A DNA stretch of 64,000 nt from Cyrtodaria siliqua. Lineage: Eukaryota; Mollusca; Bivalvia; Adapedonta; Hiatellidae. The notes under the pieces are model-generated. The model had not been told where the DNA came from and did not search any database. It worked only from the letters and a program-made list of their open reading frames with translations. Positions 11,966-21,847 of this stretch are shown here, one piece after another. The DNA lies in NCBI GenBank assembly GCA_037043455.1, contig JAWPHD010000234.1, positions 372,001-436,000 on the forward strand, in the 5' to 3' direction. Made by a program: the position numbers and the translations under genes. Each line of letters opens with the position of its first letter. The stretch's first letter is position 1.

Positions 11966-12385
11966 CTTGCCAAAAAGTATTCTCTTGTTGCTCTGGCTTC
12001 TGCCAAGTCATTGAGTACCTTCTTTGTGGCCTTCTAGGCTATTGTTCTTTGTATTTATATATACACGAATATCTTTGTGCTTTACTTATATTGCCTATTA
12101 ATGCTACCTTGTTGGTTAGAGAATAGTTTATGGCGGGATATCTTTATTTACAATGTCCCGTTTTATTGGGTTGACAGTAGGGGTAAATGTGAGGTTTGGT
12201 GCACCATAGACCTGGTTTAAACCCCCAGCGGCCTTTTTGTCACTGACTGTTCCATGGCGGTAGCCCTATTGTCAACCCTTTTGTGTTTGTGATGTTTATT
12301 TGGCCTTTTATTCATCTTTAAATGTGTTTGTGGTTGACTGTCGATCTTGAATGCAGCTTTTCCTGTTCGATTTTTATATCTATAT
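11966..12385 (+). mobile_element. Dispersed repeat R1 copy
   Basis: It matches R1 at 14281-14780 from the ctctggcttctgccaagtca block to the tgttcgatttttatat end. The ~68-bp tandem array begins immediately after its end, as also happens at 13738. Confidence 0.85.
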
Positions 12386-13451
12386 TATACGCAATGGTAT
12401 TTTAATTTACATCAGATCTATACGAATGACGTTATCATTTCGAACTTTGTCGAATTATCTGCAATGGTATTTTAATTACCCATGATCTATACCAAAACGT
12501 TATCATGCGAACTTTGTCGAATTACACGTATTAGTATTTTAATTTACAAAACATCTATATAAATCACGTTATCTATGTGAACGTGTTAAATTATACGTAT
12601 TGGTATTTTAATTTACACAAGATCTATACCAGGACGTTATCAAAACGAGCTATGTCAATTTACACGAATTTGTATTTCAATTTCCACACATCTATACCTA
12701 TGACGTTATCAATGCAAACTTTGTCGAATGATCCGCAATGGTATTTTAAATTTACACAACATCTCTATCAATGACGTTATCAATGCGAACTTGTCGAATT
12801 ATCTGCAATGGTATTTAAATGTACACAACATCTATACCTATGACGTTATCAATGCGAACTTGTCGAATTATCTGCAATGGTATTTTAAATTACACAACAT
12901 CTATACCAATGACGTTATTAACGCGAACTTTGTCGAATTATTTGCAATGGATTTTTAATTTACACAACATTTATATCGATGGCGTTATCAATGTTAACTC
13001 TGTCGAATTATATCAAGGGTATTTAAATTTACACAATAGCTATACCAATGACGTTATCAATGCTGACTTTGTCGAATTACACGAATTTACATCTTAATTT
13101 AAATAACATATACATGATATATACCAATGACTTTTCAATGTGAACTTTGTCGAATTATACGCAGCATTTTAATTTACACAAACTTTATATCGATGGCGTT
13201 ATCAATGTGAACTTTGTCGAATTATATCATTATATTTTAGTTATCACGATCTATACAAATGACGTTATCAGTGCGAACGCTGTAGAATTATACCCAATGG
13301 TATTTTAATTTAAACAAGATATATACCAATGCCGATTTTTTATCTTAATTTACACAACATCTATACTAATGACGTTATCTATAAACTTTGTCAAATTATA
13401 CGTATGGGTATTTTAATTTACACAACATATATACCAATGACGTTATCTATG
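12386..13451. repeat. Degenerate ~68-bp tandem array, first block
   Basis: About 15 diverged copies of a unit containing ggtattttaatttacacaac, atctataccaatgacgttat and caatgcgaactttgtcgaat. Copies differ by substitutions and small indels. ORFs of up to 92 codons across it are by-products of the repeat. The array is interrupted by an R1 copy and resumes at 13738. Confidence 0.9.
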
Positions 13452-13737
13452 CGAACTTTATTTCTTTATTTACACTGTCCTGTTTTAATGGGATGACAGT
13501 AGGGTAAGTGTGAGGTTTGGTGCACCCTAGAACCGGTTTAAATCCCCAGTGGCCTTTGTTGCCACTGACCGTTCCAAGGCGGTGGGCTACCGTAATGTCA
13601 ACCCTTTTGTGTCGTTTACACTTTTTATTACGTTTGCCTTCTCGTTTGTCTGTTTGCGTGTTTGTTTTTGTGTTTTGTGGTTGACTGTCGTCCTTGAATG
13701 CTGCTTTCCCTGTCCGATATGTTTATCTTTCTTTGTT
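13452..13737 (+). mobile_element. Dispersed repeat R1, 5'-truncated copy inside the 68-bp array
   Basis: It starts at tctttatttacactgtcctg and runs to the tgtccgatatgtttatcttt end. The 68-bp array lies on both sides. Confidence 0.85.
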
Positions 13738-14165
13738 AAATTATACGTATTTGTATTTTAATTTACACAACATCTATACCTATGACGTTATCAAAACGAG
13801 CTATGTCGATATAAAGGATTTTGTATTTCAATTTATACAACATATATACCAATGACGTTATTAATGCCAGCTTTGTCGAATTATCCGCAATGGTATTTTA
13901 AATTTACGCAAACTCTGTACCAATGACGTTATCAATGCGAACTTTGTCGAATTATCCGCAATGGTGTTTTAACATTACACAACATCTCTACCTATGACGT
14001 TATCAATGCGAAATTTGTCGAAATATAAGCAATGGTATTTTAATTTACATTTATACCAATGACGTTATCAATGTTAACTTTGTCGATTTACACGAATTTA
14101 TGTCTTAATTTGCACAACATCTGTACCAATGACGTTATCAATGTTAACTTTGTCGAATTACATTC
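13738..14165. repeat. Degenerate ~68-bp tandem array, second block
   Basis: About six copies of the unit seen at 12386-13451. Confidence 0.9.
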
Positions 14166-14280
14166 TCATTGGTCAAACGGAAAAAAACGGGTTTACTCAG
14201 TCACCGTTTACAGTTTAGGCGTTTTACATTCTGACTGGCCAAACTAAATATCAGCAATCTGATTGGCTAAACTTACATTG

Positions 14281-14780
14281 GGACGGTGGCGTTCGATGTT
14301 TGTCTATGATCTTTCTTGTCGTGCCCTTAATGGTTTGTTCTCTTATTGCTCTGGCTTCTGCCAAGTCATTGAGTACCTTCATGGTGGCTTTCTAGGCTCT
14401 TGTTATTGTTTTTTGTATTATATTTATACGAGCATAATTGTGTTTTACTTATATTGCCTATTGATGCTGCCTTGTTGGTTAGAGATTAGATCATGGCGGG
14501 GATTTCTTTATTTACACTGTTCTGTTTTAATGGGATGACAGTAGGGTAAGTGTGAGGTTTGGTGCACCCTAGAACCGGTTTAAACCCCCAGTGGCCTACC
14601 TCGCCACTGACCGTTCCAACGCGATAGCCCTATTGTCAACCCTTTTGTGTTTGTGATGCTGTTTAATTTTATTATTACTTTTGCCTTCTTGTTTGTCTGT
14701 TTGCATGTTTGTTTCTGTGTTTTGTGATTGACTGTCCTCCTTGAATGCTACTTTCCCTGTCCGATCTTTTTATATTTCTT
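14281..14780 (+). mobile_element. Dispersed repeat R1, most complete forward copy
   Basis: About 500 bp, from tgggacggtggcgttcgatg to ccgatctttttatatttctt. It matches the reverse copy at 19737-20235 end to end. It codes for nothing convincing. The order of blocks is: 5' head with ctctggcttctgccaagtca; middle with tgctgccttgttggttagag and ggcggggatttctttattta; 3' half with cagtagggtaagtgtgaggt, aaccggtttaaaccccca and gttgactgtcctccttgaat. A non-autonomous element is the likely nature. The way tandem arrays attach to it recalls bivalve pearl/Helitron-like elements, which is inference. Confidence 0.8.
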
Positions 14781-14935
14781 TACAAACGCAAAAGCTCGAA
14801 ACGAGACAAACCAGTTTTCAGCAGAAAAAACGTTTGGAAACGTTTTTCTTCAATTTTGATTGGTTGATCAACAGAAAACCAGTTAACGCGTTTGTTCAGT
14901 GCCGCGTTTCGAGTTCGTTTAGTTATCGTTTCAAA

Positions 14936-15980
14936 CTAGTTTGTGCTCGGTAATAAAACGGTTCTATAGCTGTACCATGCGGTATATATTTGTTTAATAA
15001 CACACTTTGTAATACCCTTACATTTCTTTGTACCAGTCTCATTATCTAACATGTATGAATATAGTTTACTCCGAAGCCTAACAAACTCAACAATGGGTAT
15101 TCCACAAGTTTCATCTTTCATTTTACCAAAAAACTTTTTATTGTCGTTAAAATAAAATAGATTCTTCGGATCATAGTCACTGTTATAAAAAGGGTCGTTA
15201 TCCTTATAAAAATATGCATACACATTTTTTGTTTTAATTTCATAAAACAACGAGTCAGTATCAGTAAACAAAAATTTAGCTTTCTTACCATAATTATTTG
15301 TAATGTAGTTGTAATGGAAATCATACATCAAACATACCAACATAACAAGGGCGATTTAAAATTACTTTTTCTTTTATTCTGTTTTTAGCAAATACATTTT
15401 CATTAAACATTCTACAAGAAACCAATGAAGGTCTTAGGCTGCATATTTTAAAATGAACTCCTTATCATGAATCAATTAGACATTAACTCTCTTTCTTAAA
15501 GTTTCAATAGTCTTACCAAAAACTGAATTGTTCATTAGTTTAAAGAAATCCATTTCAAAAGCATTATTACCGAATGTTCTTTTAGCAGTGTTAAAGTCTA
15601 TGTATACTTTTAGCCACTCTGATTCATCAAACTGTAGTATTCTATGTAGTTTTGTTACCTTTATTCCCAACTTTTCATACAGTTTTAAATGTCTGTATTG
15701 CACAACATATTTCTTTTTTTATCTTTTAGTGTTTTAACAAGATTATTTACCTTACTAGATCCTAAATTAAACTTTTCCGTTAAAGTCTTATACAATAATC
15801 TGACAACCACTCATCTTTTGTATTTAATCTCTCAGGAGCAAGAGGGTAGTCATTATGAGAATCATGTAGTTTTTCAGGATACTCAAGATCACACTCAACA
15901 ATATATACTCTGTAAAATAAGTTTTGGACCATGGCAGTGTTCGAACCCGTACAATGATCGCTGAATCTTGACATTCGAAC
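14936..15980 (-). pseudogene. Protein-primed family B DNA polymerase fragment (element C)
   Basis: Three reading-frame pieces on the minus strand carry palm motifs in the right order. Near 15780-15974 is the DYPLAPERL block that follows motif A. Near 15476-15703 is motif B (KLMNNSVFGKTIETLRKR). Near 14936-15343 is motif C (FTDTDSLFYEI) followed by the GKMKDET block. The exonuclease half and motif A are missing. Stops and frameshifts separate the pieces. Compared with the PolB of A and B, the wording differs at many positions outside the motifs, which supports an independent lineage. Confidence 0.85.
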
Positions 15981-16380
15981 ATAACCCTTATTATCTCAGT
16001 TGATAATTCACAATAGATCAACAATCAACAATAATTATCGTTTACAATGAAAGTTTGCGAACAATTAATAATCTTTTTATTGGTTACTTGAATGTGTCCG
16101 TAACTGTTACTTTGTATGGATTTTGCAACCTTTTTTACAGACCCTTTGTGTGTTCGCGATATTTTTTTAAAATCAAATCTTGTTTGGAATTTAAAGTTTC
16201 TGGTACCAAATTAACCGGGTAGGGTAGACCTTGGTTGGTTACTAAAAAAAGATACTTAAATTCTGTCCACTAGTTTTATTTTTATATGACTTTATATACC
16301 CTGGTCCAAAACTTTTTTACCGAGTATAGTTCGATTTTCCCTTTTCCGTCTTATTTACCCGCTTAAAGTTGCCAGTTACC

Positions 16381-16620
16381 AAAGAAATATAAAAAGATCG
16401 GACCGGGAAAGTAGCATTCAAGGAGGACTGTCAACCACAAAACACAGAAACAAACACGCAAACAGACAAACAAGAAGGCAAAAATAATAATAAATGCAAA
16501 CGACACCACAAACATAAAAGGGTTGACAATAGGGCTACCGCCTTGGAACGGTCAGTGGCAAAGTAGGCCGCTGGGGGGTTTTAACCGGTTCTAGGGTGCA
16601 CCAAACCTTACACTTACCTT
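16381..16620 (-). mobile_element. Dispersed repeat R1, 3' half, reverse
   Basis: Reverse complement of the R1 3' half (agaaatataaaaagatcgg through caccaaaccttacactta). It separates the PolB remnant of element C from the next gene. Confidence 0.85.
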
Positions 16621-16725
16621 TTTTTTTTGAGAGTAATACCATTCTGTGAAAAGCGAAATAAGGGACAATTAGTATTTATTAGAGATATTTATAATTATAG
16701 TTAGACAATTATTTAATCAATATAT

Positions 16726-17763
16726 TTAGAAAACAATTGCTCCAGATGATATTTTGCCTATATTTAATAATTCATCAATTATACTAATACCTTTGCGGAC
16801 ATATTCAACATCAACGCAACCTCCTAAAATCTTCTTGAACTTTGAAGAACCTTCATGAATTGGCAAACCAAATAATTGTGTCAGTTTTATAAATAAATTT
16901 TGAGACAGCTTTGAATAGGTTTTCTTATTATTGTAACGCTTTGTTACCAAATCAATAAAATCACTGTCTACTTTCTGATTTAATACAATTGTTTCTCCGT
17001 GTCTAGCAATTAGTTTGTGATGACCAATAAGTTTAGGCAAATCAATATGTAACATACCATAATGGCCATCGTTACTGACTTTATAAGAATTTCTATTTTG
17101 TTGTAATTCTTTCCCTGAAACGTTTTTTCCAGGTAAAATGATTTTGCTTAACGATTTTTTTTCATTAATCCTGCTTCTATAATCTACCAAAGCTTTTGTC
17201 GCGTTTAGTAAAGGTTGCCTATCTAACTCATATGATGCTATTTTTATTGCATTTTTTTATTATTTTATCTGCTTAGATAGGATACTCTTGTCGCGTCCAA
17301 GTGCATCGATTGTATTAGAAACATCTGCAAGCAAGGGTTCCACATTATACTCACCTTGGTTACAGCATGTTGGATTACTTCCATTGGTAATGGAACGTTA
17401 TATGCTTTTATCGCGGCTTTATTAATACCAGCATCAAAATCACCTTTGAATTCTGCTGTACCAGACTTTTCGTCAATTAACTGAGATAATCCCTGGTACG
17501 CTTTTTGTTCTTATACTTCCTCATCTATAGCTCTAGGAAGAATGGCTAATTGCTGACTTATTTCCGGAAGAGTATCTAAGTGCTTAGTTAACTGTTCTGA
17601 CTGATATTTATTTCACTAGTTACTGGTTTAAATCCTTCTTTGTACAAATCACGACTAGCCCTTTTTCTATTACTTTTTGAATAATTTTATTTTCAACATC
17701 TTTAACAAGTTCATTTGATTTTTGCATTTTATCTGCTAATTCTTTCCATTTTAACAATGCCAT
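16726..17763 (-). pseudogene. Conserved Polinton protein, probably virion-associated (element C)
   Basis: The minus strand starts with an ATG near 17763 (MALLKWKELADKMQK) and can be followed, through several frameshifts, to 16726. The longest open piece (16726-17190, 154 residues) contains DGHYGMLHIDLPKLIGHHKL and a Lys/Asn-rich helical stretch. I recall similar proteins in invertebrate Polintons, where the function is unassigned; a virion role is only inference. A strong 21-bp hairpin lies 57 bp upstream of the start. Confidence 0.5.
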
Positions 17764-17819
17764 GTATAATAAAGGTTAGATAAAAAATAAGAAACATTTT
17801 AAGCCGAATTAAGGTTTTA

Positions 17820-17880
17820 TTTCATACCCCATCCAACCCCGTTTTCGCTTCTTGTAGATGGGATTGGATGGGGTATGAAA
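17820..17880. other. Perfect-looking stem-loop, 21-bp arms
   Basis: tttcataccccatccaaccc at 17820 is answered by gggattggatggggtatgaa at 17860-17880. Twenty of 21 pairs match, around a 19-base loop. It lies between the divergent minus-strand gene and the plus-strand ATPase fragment of element C. Confidence 0.9.
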
Positions 17881-17989
17881 GTTAATACTCGGACCACGTC
17901 ATGAATAATATTATCCAAGCATTATTATATGGAAATTCCAAACTATGATATGAAGACAGAAAACGGTGATTTTAAACAGATATGAAACT

Positions 17990-18099
17990 TTGTGCTGTTT
18001 TGGAATGATTATATACGGTAATTCCGGTTCAGGTAAAACAAATACATTAGTTCACATCTTGTTAAAACCTTTAGCAGCAAGACCCTGGAGGCTACTTTG
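17990..18099 (+). pseudogene. Packaging-ATPase P-loop fragment (element C)
   Basis: From the ATG at 18005 the translation begins MIIYGNSGSGKTNTLVHILL, a Walker A motif (GNSGSGKT) of the FtsK/A32-like kind used by Polintons and large DNA viruses for genome packaging. A stop follows after 31 codons and no Walker B partner was found, so only the N-terminus survives. Confidence 0.6.
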
Positions 18100-18285
18100 A
18101 ACAAAATGGTTGACAAAAATGAACTTGAAACTGCTATTGCTGCTGATGCTTCAAGACAAATGCGAGCTGTGCAGAATGAAAGAGGAAAAGCTTTTGATAA
18201 TGAGTATAATCAAAATCAAAAGTCTGATAGTCGCCCCACAGCACTTCTTGAGATAATTAATGATTTAAAAGTAAAAGTAGACTAA
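18097..18285 (+). pseudogene. Hydrophilic 62-residue ORF of element C
   Basis: A charged, probably helical, Asn/Lys-rich product with no recognised domain. It follows the ATPase fragment in another frame and may be a remnant of a small Polinton gene. Confidence 0.3.
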
Positions 18286-18340
18286 TAAGTTTGTAAGTCG
18301 GTTTATAATTTTTGAATTTACAATAAACGAAATAAGCATT

Positions 18341-18780
18341 ATGCAAGAGACTGTCAGTACACTCGATGGTTTTGCATTATCAAATTTTGTATCGTACCTT
18401 ACACGAAAACCACTTCAAAAAACCGTTCACAAATATTTTCTTGGAGCGTTTGCTCTTGTAACCAATCCATTTACTGAAATATATATTCTTTTAATAATTC
18501 TACTGGAACGCTTGTCCGGATGCTATATATTTGGAATACATAGTTTACTTATACAGGAGGAGACGTAATGCATTTTTATGACTTACTCATGGTATAAAAT
18601 AAGTGAGGATTTTAATAACAAAGTGATAAGATATTCAAATGGAAAAGATTTGGAAAAAAATGAAAGATATTATTTTTTTTAAAAATGGAAAATACAGTTA
18701 TCGATAATTAAATAAAAGAAACATTAGCTGCAAACGGTGATTTAACTGCTGACTCACCTGTTCCAATAAGAATTGAGTTT
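18341..18780 (+). pseudogene. Unrecognised coding remnants of element C
   Basis: A 75-residue ORF (18341-18568) and short in-frame stretches up to NGDLTADSPVPIRIEFDS near 18778 look protein-like but match nothing I can name. The last piece ends abruptly where the RT fragment begins. Confidence 0.3.
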
Positions 18781-18879
18781 GATTCATAATAATTTTATAC
18801 TTGCTTTAAGGGGGATTAATTTATTTTGGTCTATTAAACATTCAGAAGACGTTCTTGATAACATTTGCAATACACGTCA

Positions 18880-19330
18880 AGTTTCATCTGTGAGCACGTA
18901 TGCCTTCTCTACACTATATACAACCTCATCACATCACCTTATCAAAGACAAGGATATTGCTCTTATTCAAAAATCTTTCGCTAGAGAAAAAACTACATTT
19001 TGGCCTCTAATAATATTAAAGCGTTTTTTACTAACGGCAGTTTAGACAATTACACTATGTGGACTTGCCAAGAAGTTTGTGAAGCACTCATGATAGGAAG
19101 ATTAGACAACAGTTTCTTCCCTATGGGTACGAACTGTGCACTCGTTGTCGTAGATTTGTTTTTATATTGCTATGAAAGAGATTTCATGTTGAGTCTTTCA
19201 CCAGATACCAAAGCAGATGTTATTGAAAATAAGTATAAGAGTCGAACAGGAAATGCAGCTTTCACTGAACACAGTCAACCAAAAACAGGAAAAAGGACAA
19301 ATATGAATGGCAAAGTTAACAAAGAATAAA
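18880..19330 (+). pseudogene. Reverse transcriptase fragment (Penelope-like or related)
   Basis: Translations in two frames give SHHLIKDKDIALIQKSF, then NNIKAFFTNGSLDNYTMWTC, FPMGTNCALVVVDLFLYCYE and RDFMLSLSPDTKADVIE. These correspond to RT palm motifs before the catalytic YxDD box. The piece breaks off before the DD motif. The same motifs occur at 60124-60242, next to Polinton B. Confidence 0.65.
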
Positions 19331-19335
19331 GTCAT

Positions 19336-19490
19336 ATGACGTCACAAACACAAAAAGTGTTGACAATAGAGCTACCGCCTTGGAACGGTCAGTGGTTAAA
19401 AAGGCCGCTGGGGGTTTAAACCAGGTTCTAGGGTGCACCAAACCTCACACTTACCCTACTGCCATCCCAATAAAACGGGACAGTGTAAAT
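19336..19490 (-). mobile_element. Dispersed repeat R1 segment, reverse
   Basis: Reverse complement of the R1 middle part (gtttggtgcaccctagaacc through the cagtgtaaataaag block). Confidence 0.8.
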
Positions 19491-19499
19491 AAAGACAGT

Positions 19500-19740
19500 G
19501 CTACCTTCTTTGTGGCTTTCTAGGTTATTGTTTTTTTGTATTTTTATATGCATGAGCATATTTGCGTTTTACTTATATTGCCTATTAATGCTGCCTTTTT
19601 GGTTAGATAAGAGTTCATGGCAGGGATTTCTTTATTTACATTGTCCCATTTTATTGGGATGACAGTAGGGTAAGTGTGAGATTTGGTGCACCCTAGAACC
19701 TCCCACGGCGGCCTTTTTTGCCACTGACCGTTCCAAGAAA
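19500..19740 (+). mobile_element. Dispersed repeat R1 segment, forward
   Basis: Runs from the tggctttctaggttattg block to accgttccaag. It is cut off exactly where the reverse copy starts, giving a head-to-head junction at about 19737. Confidence 0.8.
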
Positions 19741-20235
19741 TATAAAAAGATCGGACAGGGAAAGTAGCATTCAAGGAGGACAGTCAACCACAAAACACAG
19801 AAACAAACACGCAAACAGACAAACAAGATGGCAAAAGTAATAATAAATGCAAACGACATCACAAACACAAAAGGGTTGACAATAGGGCTACCGCCTTGGA
19901 ACGGTCAGTGGCAAAGTAGGCCACTGGAGGGTTTAAACCGGTCCTAGGCTGCACCAAACCTGACATTTACCCTACTGTCATCCCATTAAAACAGGACAGT
20001 GTAAAGAAAGAAATCCCCGCCATGATCTAATCTCTAACCAACAAGGCAGCATCAATAGGCAATATAAGTAAAACACAAATATGCTCGTATAAATATATTA
20101 TACAAAAAAACAATAGCCCAGAAAGCCACAATGAAGGTACTCAATGACTTGGCAGAGGCCATAGCAACAAGAGAATAAAAATTTAAGGGTACGACAAGAA
20201 AGATCATAGACAAACGTCAAACGCCACAGTCCCAA
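19737..20235 (-). mobile_element. Dispersed repeat R1, most complete reverse copy
   Basis: Full-length reverse counterpart of 14281-14780, ending with caaacgtcaaacgccacagtccca. Its similarity to the forward copy is high. Confidence 0.85.
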
Positions 20236-20828
20236 TGGACTTTAGGTAGGCGTCATCATAGGGTCCACAGCCTGTCCGGTCATCGTACAATTAAAGAGGA
20301 AAGCATAGTGGCGAACTGTAAAAGGGTCCACCACCAAGCATGCAGTACGTTGCAAAATGATAGGATCATAACCTCTTTTGATACACTTTTTAACAAGTTT
20401 AAGAAAGATAGTATGAAAGTGATCATGACCAAGAATCTTAAGAAGTTTATAAATCACATCACCATAGAAGTCAGGTTGTGATAGTCCTTGTCGTAGAAGA
20501 GTCCTTAAATTACTTTTATATTTGGAAAGAAGATCAGGGTTACGATAATAAAATTTTGCAAAAGTTTATGGTAACGGTAACCCTGATTGAGTAGCTTTTT
20601 AGTTATACAAAGATTACGGATATTAAAGTCCTCAACTCGAGTACAAGCTCTTGAAAAACGAATAAGTTGAGATACATAAACCCCATAAGAAGTTGCTCGG
20701 GGAACATCCCCATCCAAGTGGGGGTAATTAACAATGTCAAAATTAAAATCATCTCTCCTGTCATAGATTTTGCTAATTATTCCACCATTTTCAATCGAGA
20801 GATCTAAATCAAGAAAAGAAGTCAGCAT
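20236..20828 (-). pseudogene. RT C-terminal fragment
   Basis: The minus strand reads FLDLDLSIENGGIISKIYDR, DFNFDIVNYPHLDGDVPR, SYGVYVSQLIRFSRACT and, further on, FLKLVKKCIKRGYDPIILQR. The same protein family flanks Polinton B at 30030-30694. Frameshifts separate the pieces. It lies tail-to-tail with the forward fragment at 18880. Confidence 0.65.
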
Positions 20829-20961
20829 TGATCCAAAACAACTAAATTTGAGACATACATTTAATATACCTCCTACAGCTCCTTATAAAGTTTATTCTCT
20901 GGTTATGTACGAAAAATATGTTGTTATTGATACTGTCGGAAATGAATTAGTTATAGTTTAA
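20829..20961 (+). pseudogene. Small Polinton-type coding remnant
   Basis: The open frame reads DPKQLNLRHTFNIPPTAPYK and then a short hydrophobic tail (VYSLVMYEKYVVID). It ends with a stop 18 bp before the pVI-like gene. The family is not recognised with certainty. Confidence 0.3.
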
Positions 20962-20978
20962 TCTAACTTGTAATATAC

Positions 20979-21525
20979 ATGAATTACACAGCTTATTCAG
21001 TAAATTTAACAGATGATCAAAAACAAAGTTTAGCAAAAGCATATGAAAGCAAAAGTGCATAAACGATCAGGTTAAAGAATGACCAACTAACTGGGGATAT
21101 TTCTTTGCTGCTGACAGCTACTCAGATTAAAACTATTATGAAAGCTATTAACAACGCTTATGGGTTAGACATAAATATATCCAAATCACAAATGAGGCTT
21201 CAGTCTAAAAATGGAAATTTGTTAGGAGCATTAGCTGGCTTGTTGACTAAAACAATATTACCAACTGTTGCTAAATATGCTCCGAAAGTATTAGCACCAC
21301 TAGCAACAGTAGCACTTAGTGGTTTGGCAAGTACTGGAATTGGTAAACTATTTGGAAATGTAATGGTAGCTATACATAGTGATAAAAAACAAGCACTACT
21401 TAAAGCAAATAAATTATCACTAACAAATCAACAACAACAAGACTTTTGGCATCACTAGGAATTCCTTTACTAGGAAATACTAAATACAAACTTGGTCTTG
21501 GAGCATCAAAAAGACGTTGAGATGG
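20979..21525 (+). pseudogene. pVI-like membrane-active virion protein (element C)
   Basis: It starts at ATG 20979 (MNYTAYSVNLTDDQKQSL). An in-frame TAA at 21060 interrupts it, then it continues in the same frame through LTGDISLLLTATQIKTIMKA and a long hydrophobic/Ala-rich helix region (LLGALAGLLTKTILPTVAKY). A one-base frameshift near 21450 displaces the last ~25 codons (GIPLLGNTKYKLGLGASKRR). The layout of an N-terminal LTDDQ-type segment followed by an amphipathic helix fits the adenovirus protein VI-like proteins reported in Polintons. That role is inferred from layout. Confidence 0.5.
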
Positions 21526-21559
21526 ACTGATAAGTTAGCAGATGAACTTCATAAATGTC

Positions 21560-21847
21560 ACTATTTCTAGAAAGATAACACTTACGAAATTGCTCTCAAC
21601 GTATGTTACAAAAGAATCATTATTAAGTATTACAATTCCTACATTCTTCCACAGTTCGATTACGCATGTGTAATTTGAGATACCACCTCATCTTACAATA
21701 TTGATAGGCTAACAAAACTACAAAAGAGAGCAAAAAGAATTATACTAAATGTAGATTTATTCACAACTTCATCTTGCATGTTTAATGAGTTAAAATGGTT
21801 GCCTCTGTTTAAACGCATTGAATACCACACTTCATTGTTAACCTATG
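21560..21847 (+). pseudogene. CR1/jockey-type LINE RT C-terminus, first half
   Basis: The translation includes YYNSYILPQFDYACVI, NIDRLTKLQKRAKRIILNVD and ELKWLPLFKRIEYHTSLLTY, the classical C-terminal region of LINE RT proteins. It stops at LLTY, where a foldback element is inserted, and continues at 23883. Confidence 0.75.

Noticed and set aside
12577..13097. Overlapping ORFs of 65-92 codons
   Set aside because: By-products of the ~68-bp tandem array; frames drift with indels.
14782..14935. Possible inverted repeat (acaaacgc ... gcgtttgt) marking the left end of element C
   Set aside because: Only short scattered words match; arms are not collinear, so it cannot be called a terminal repeat.
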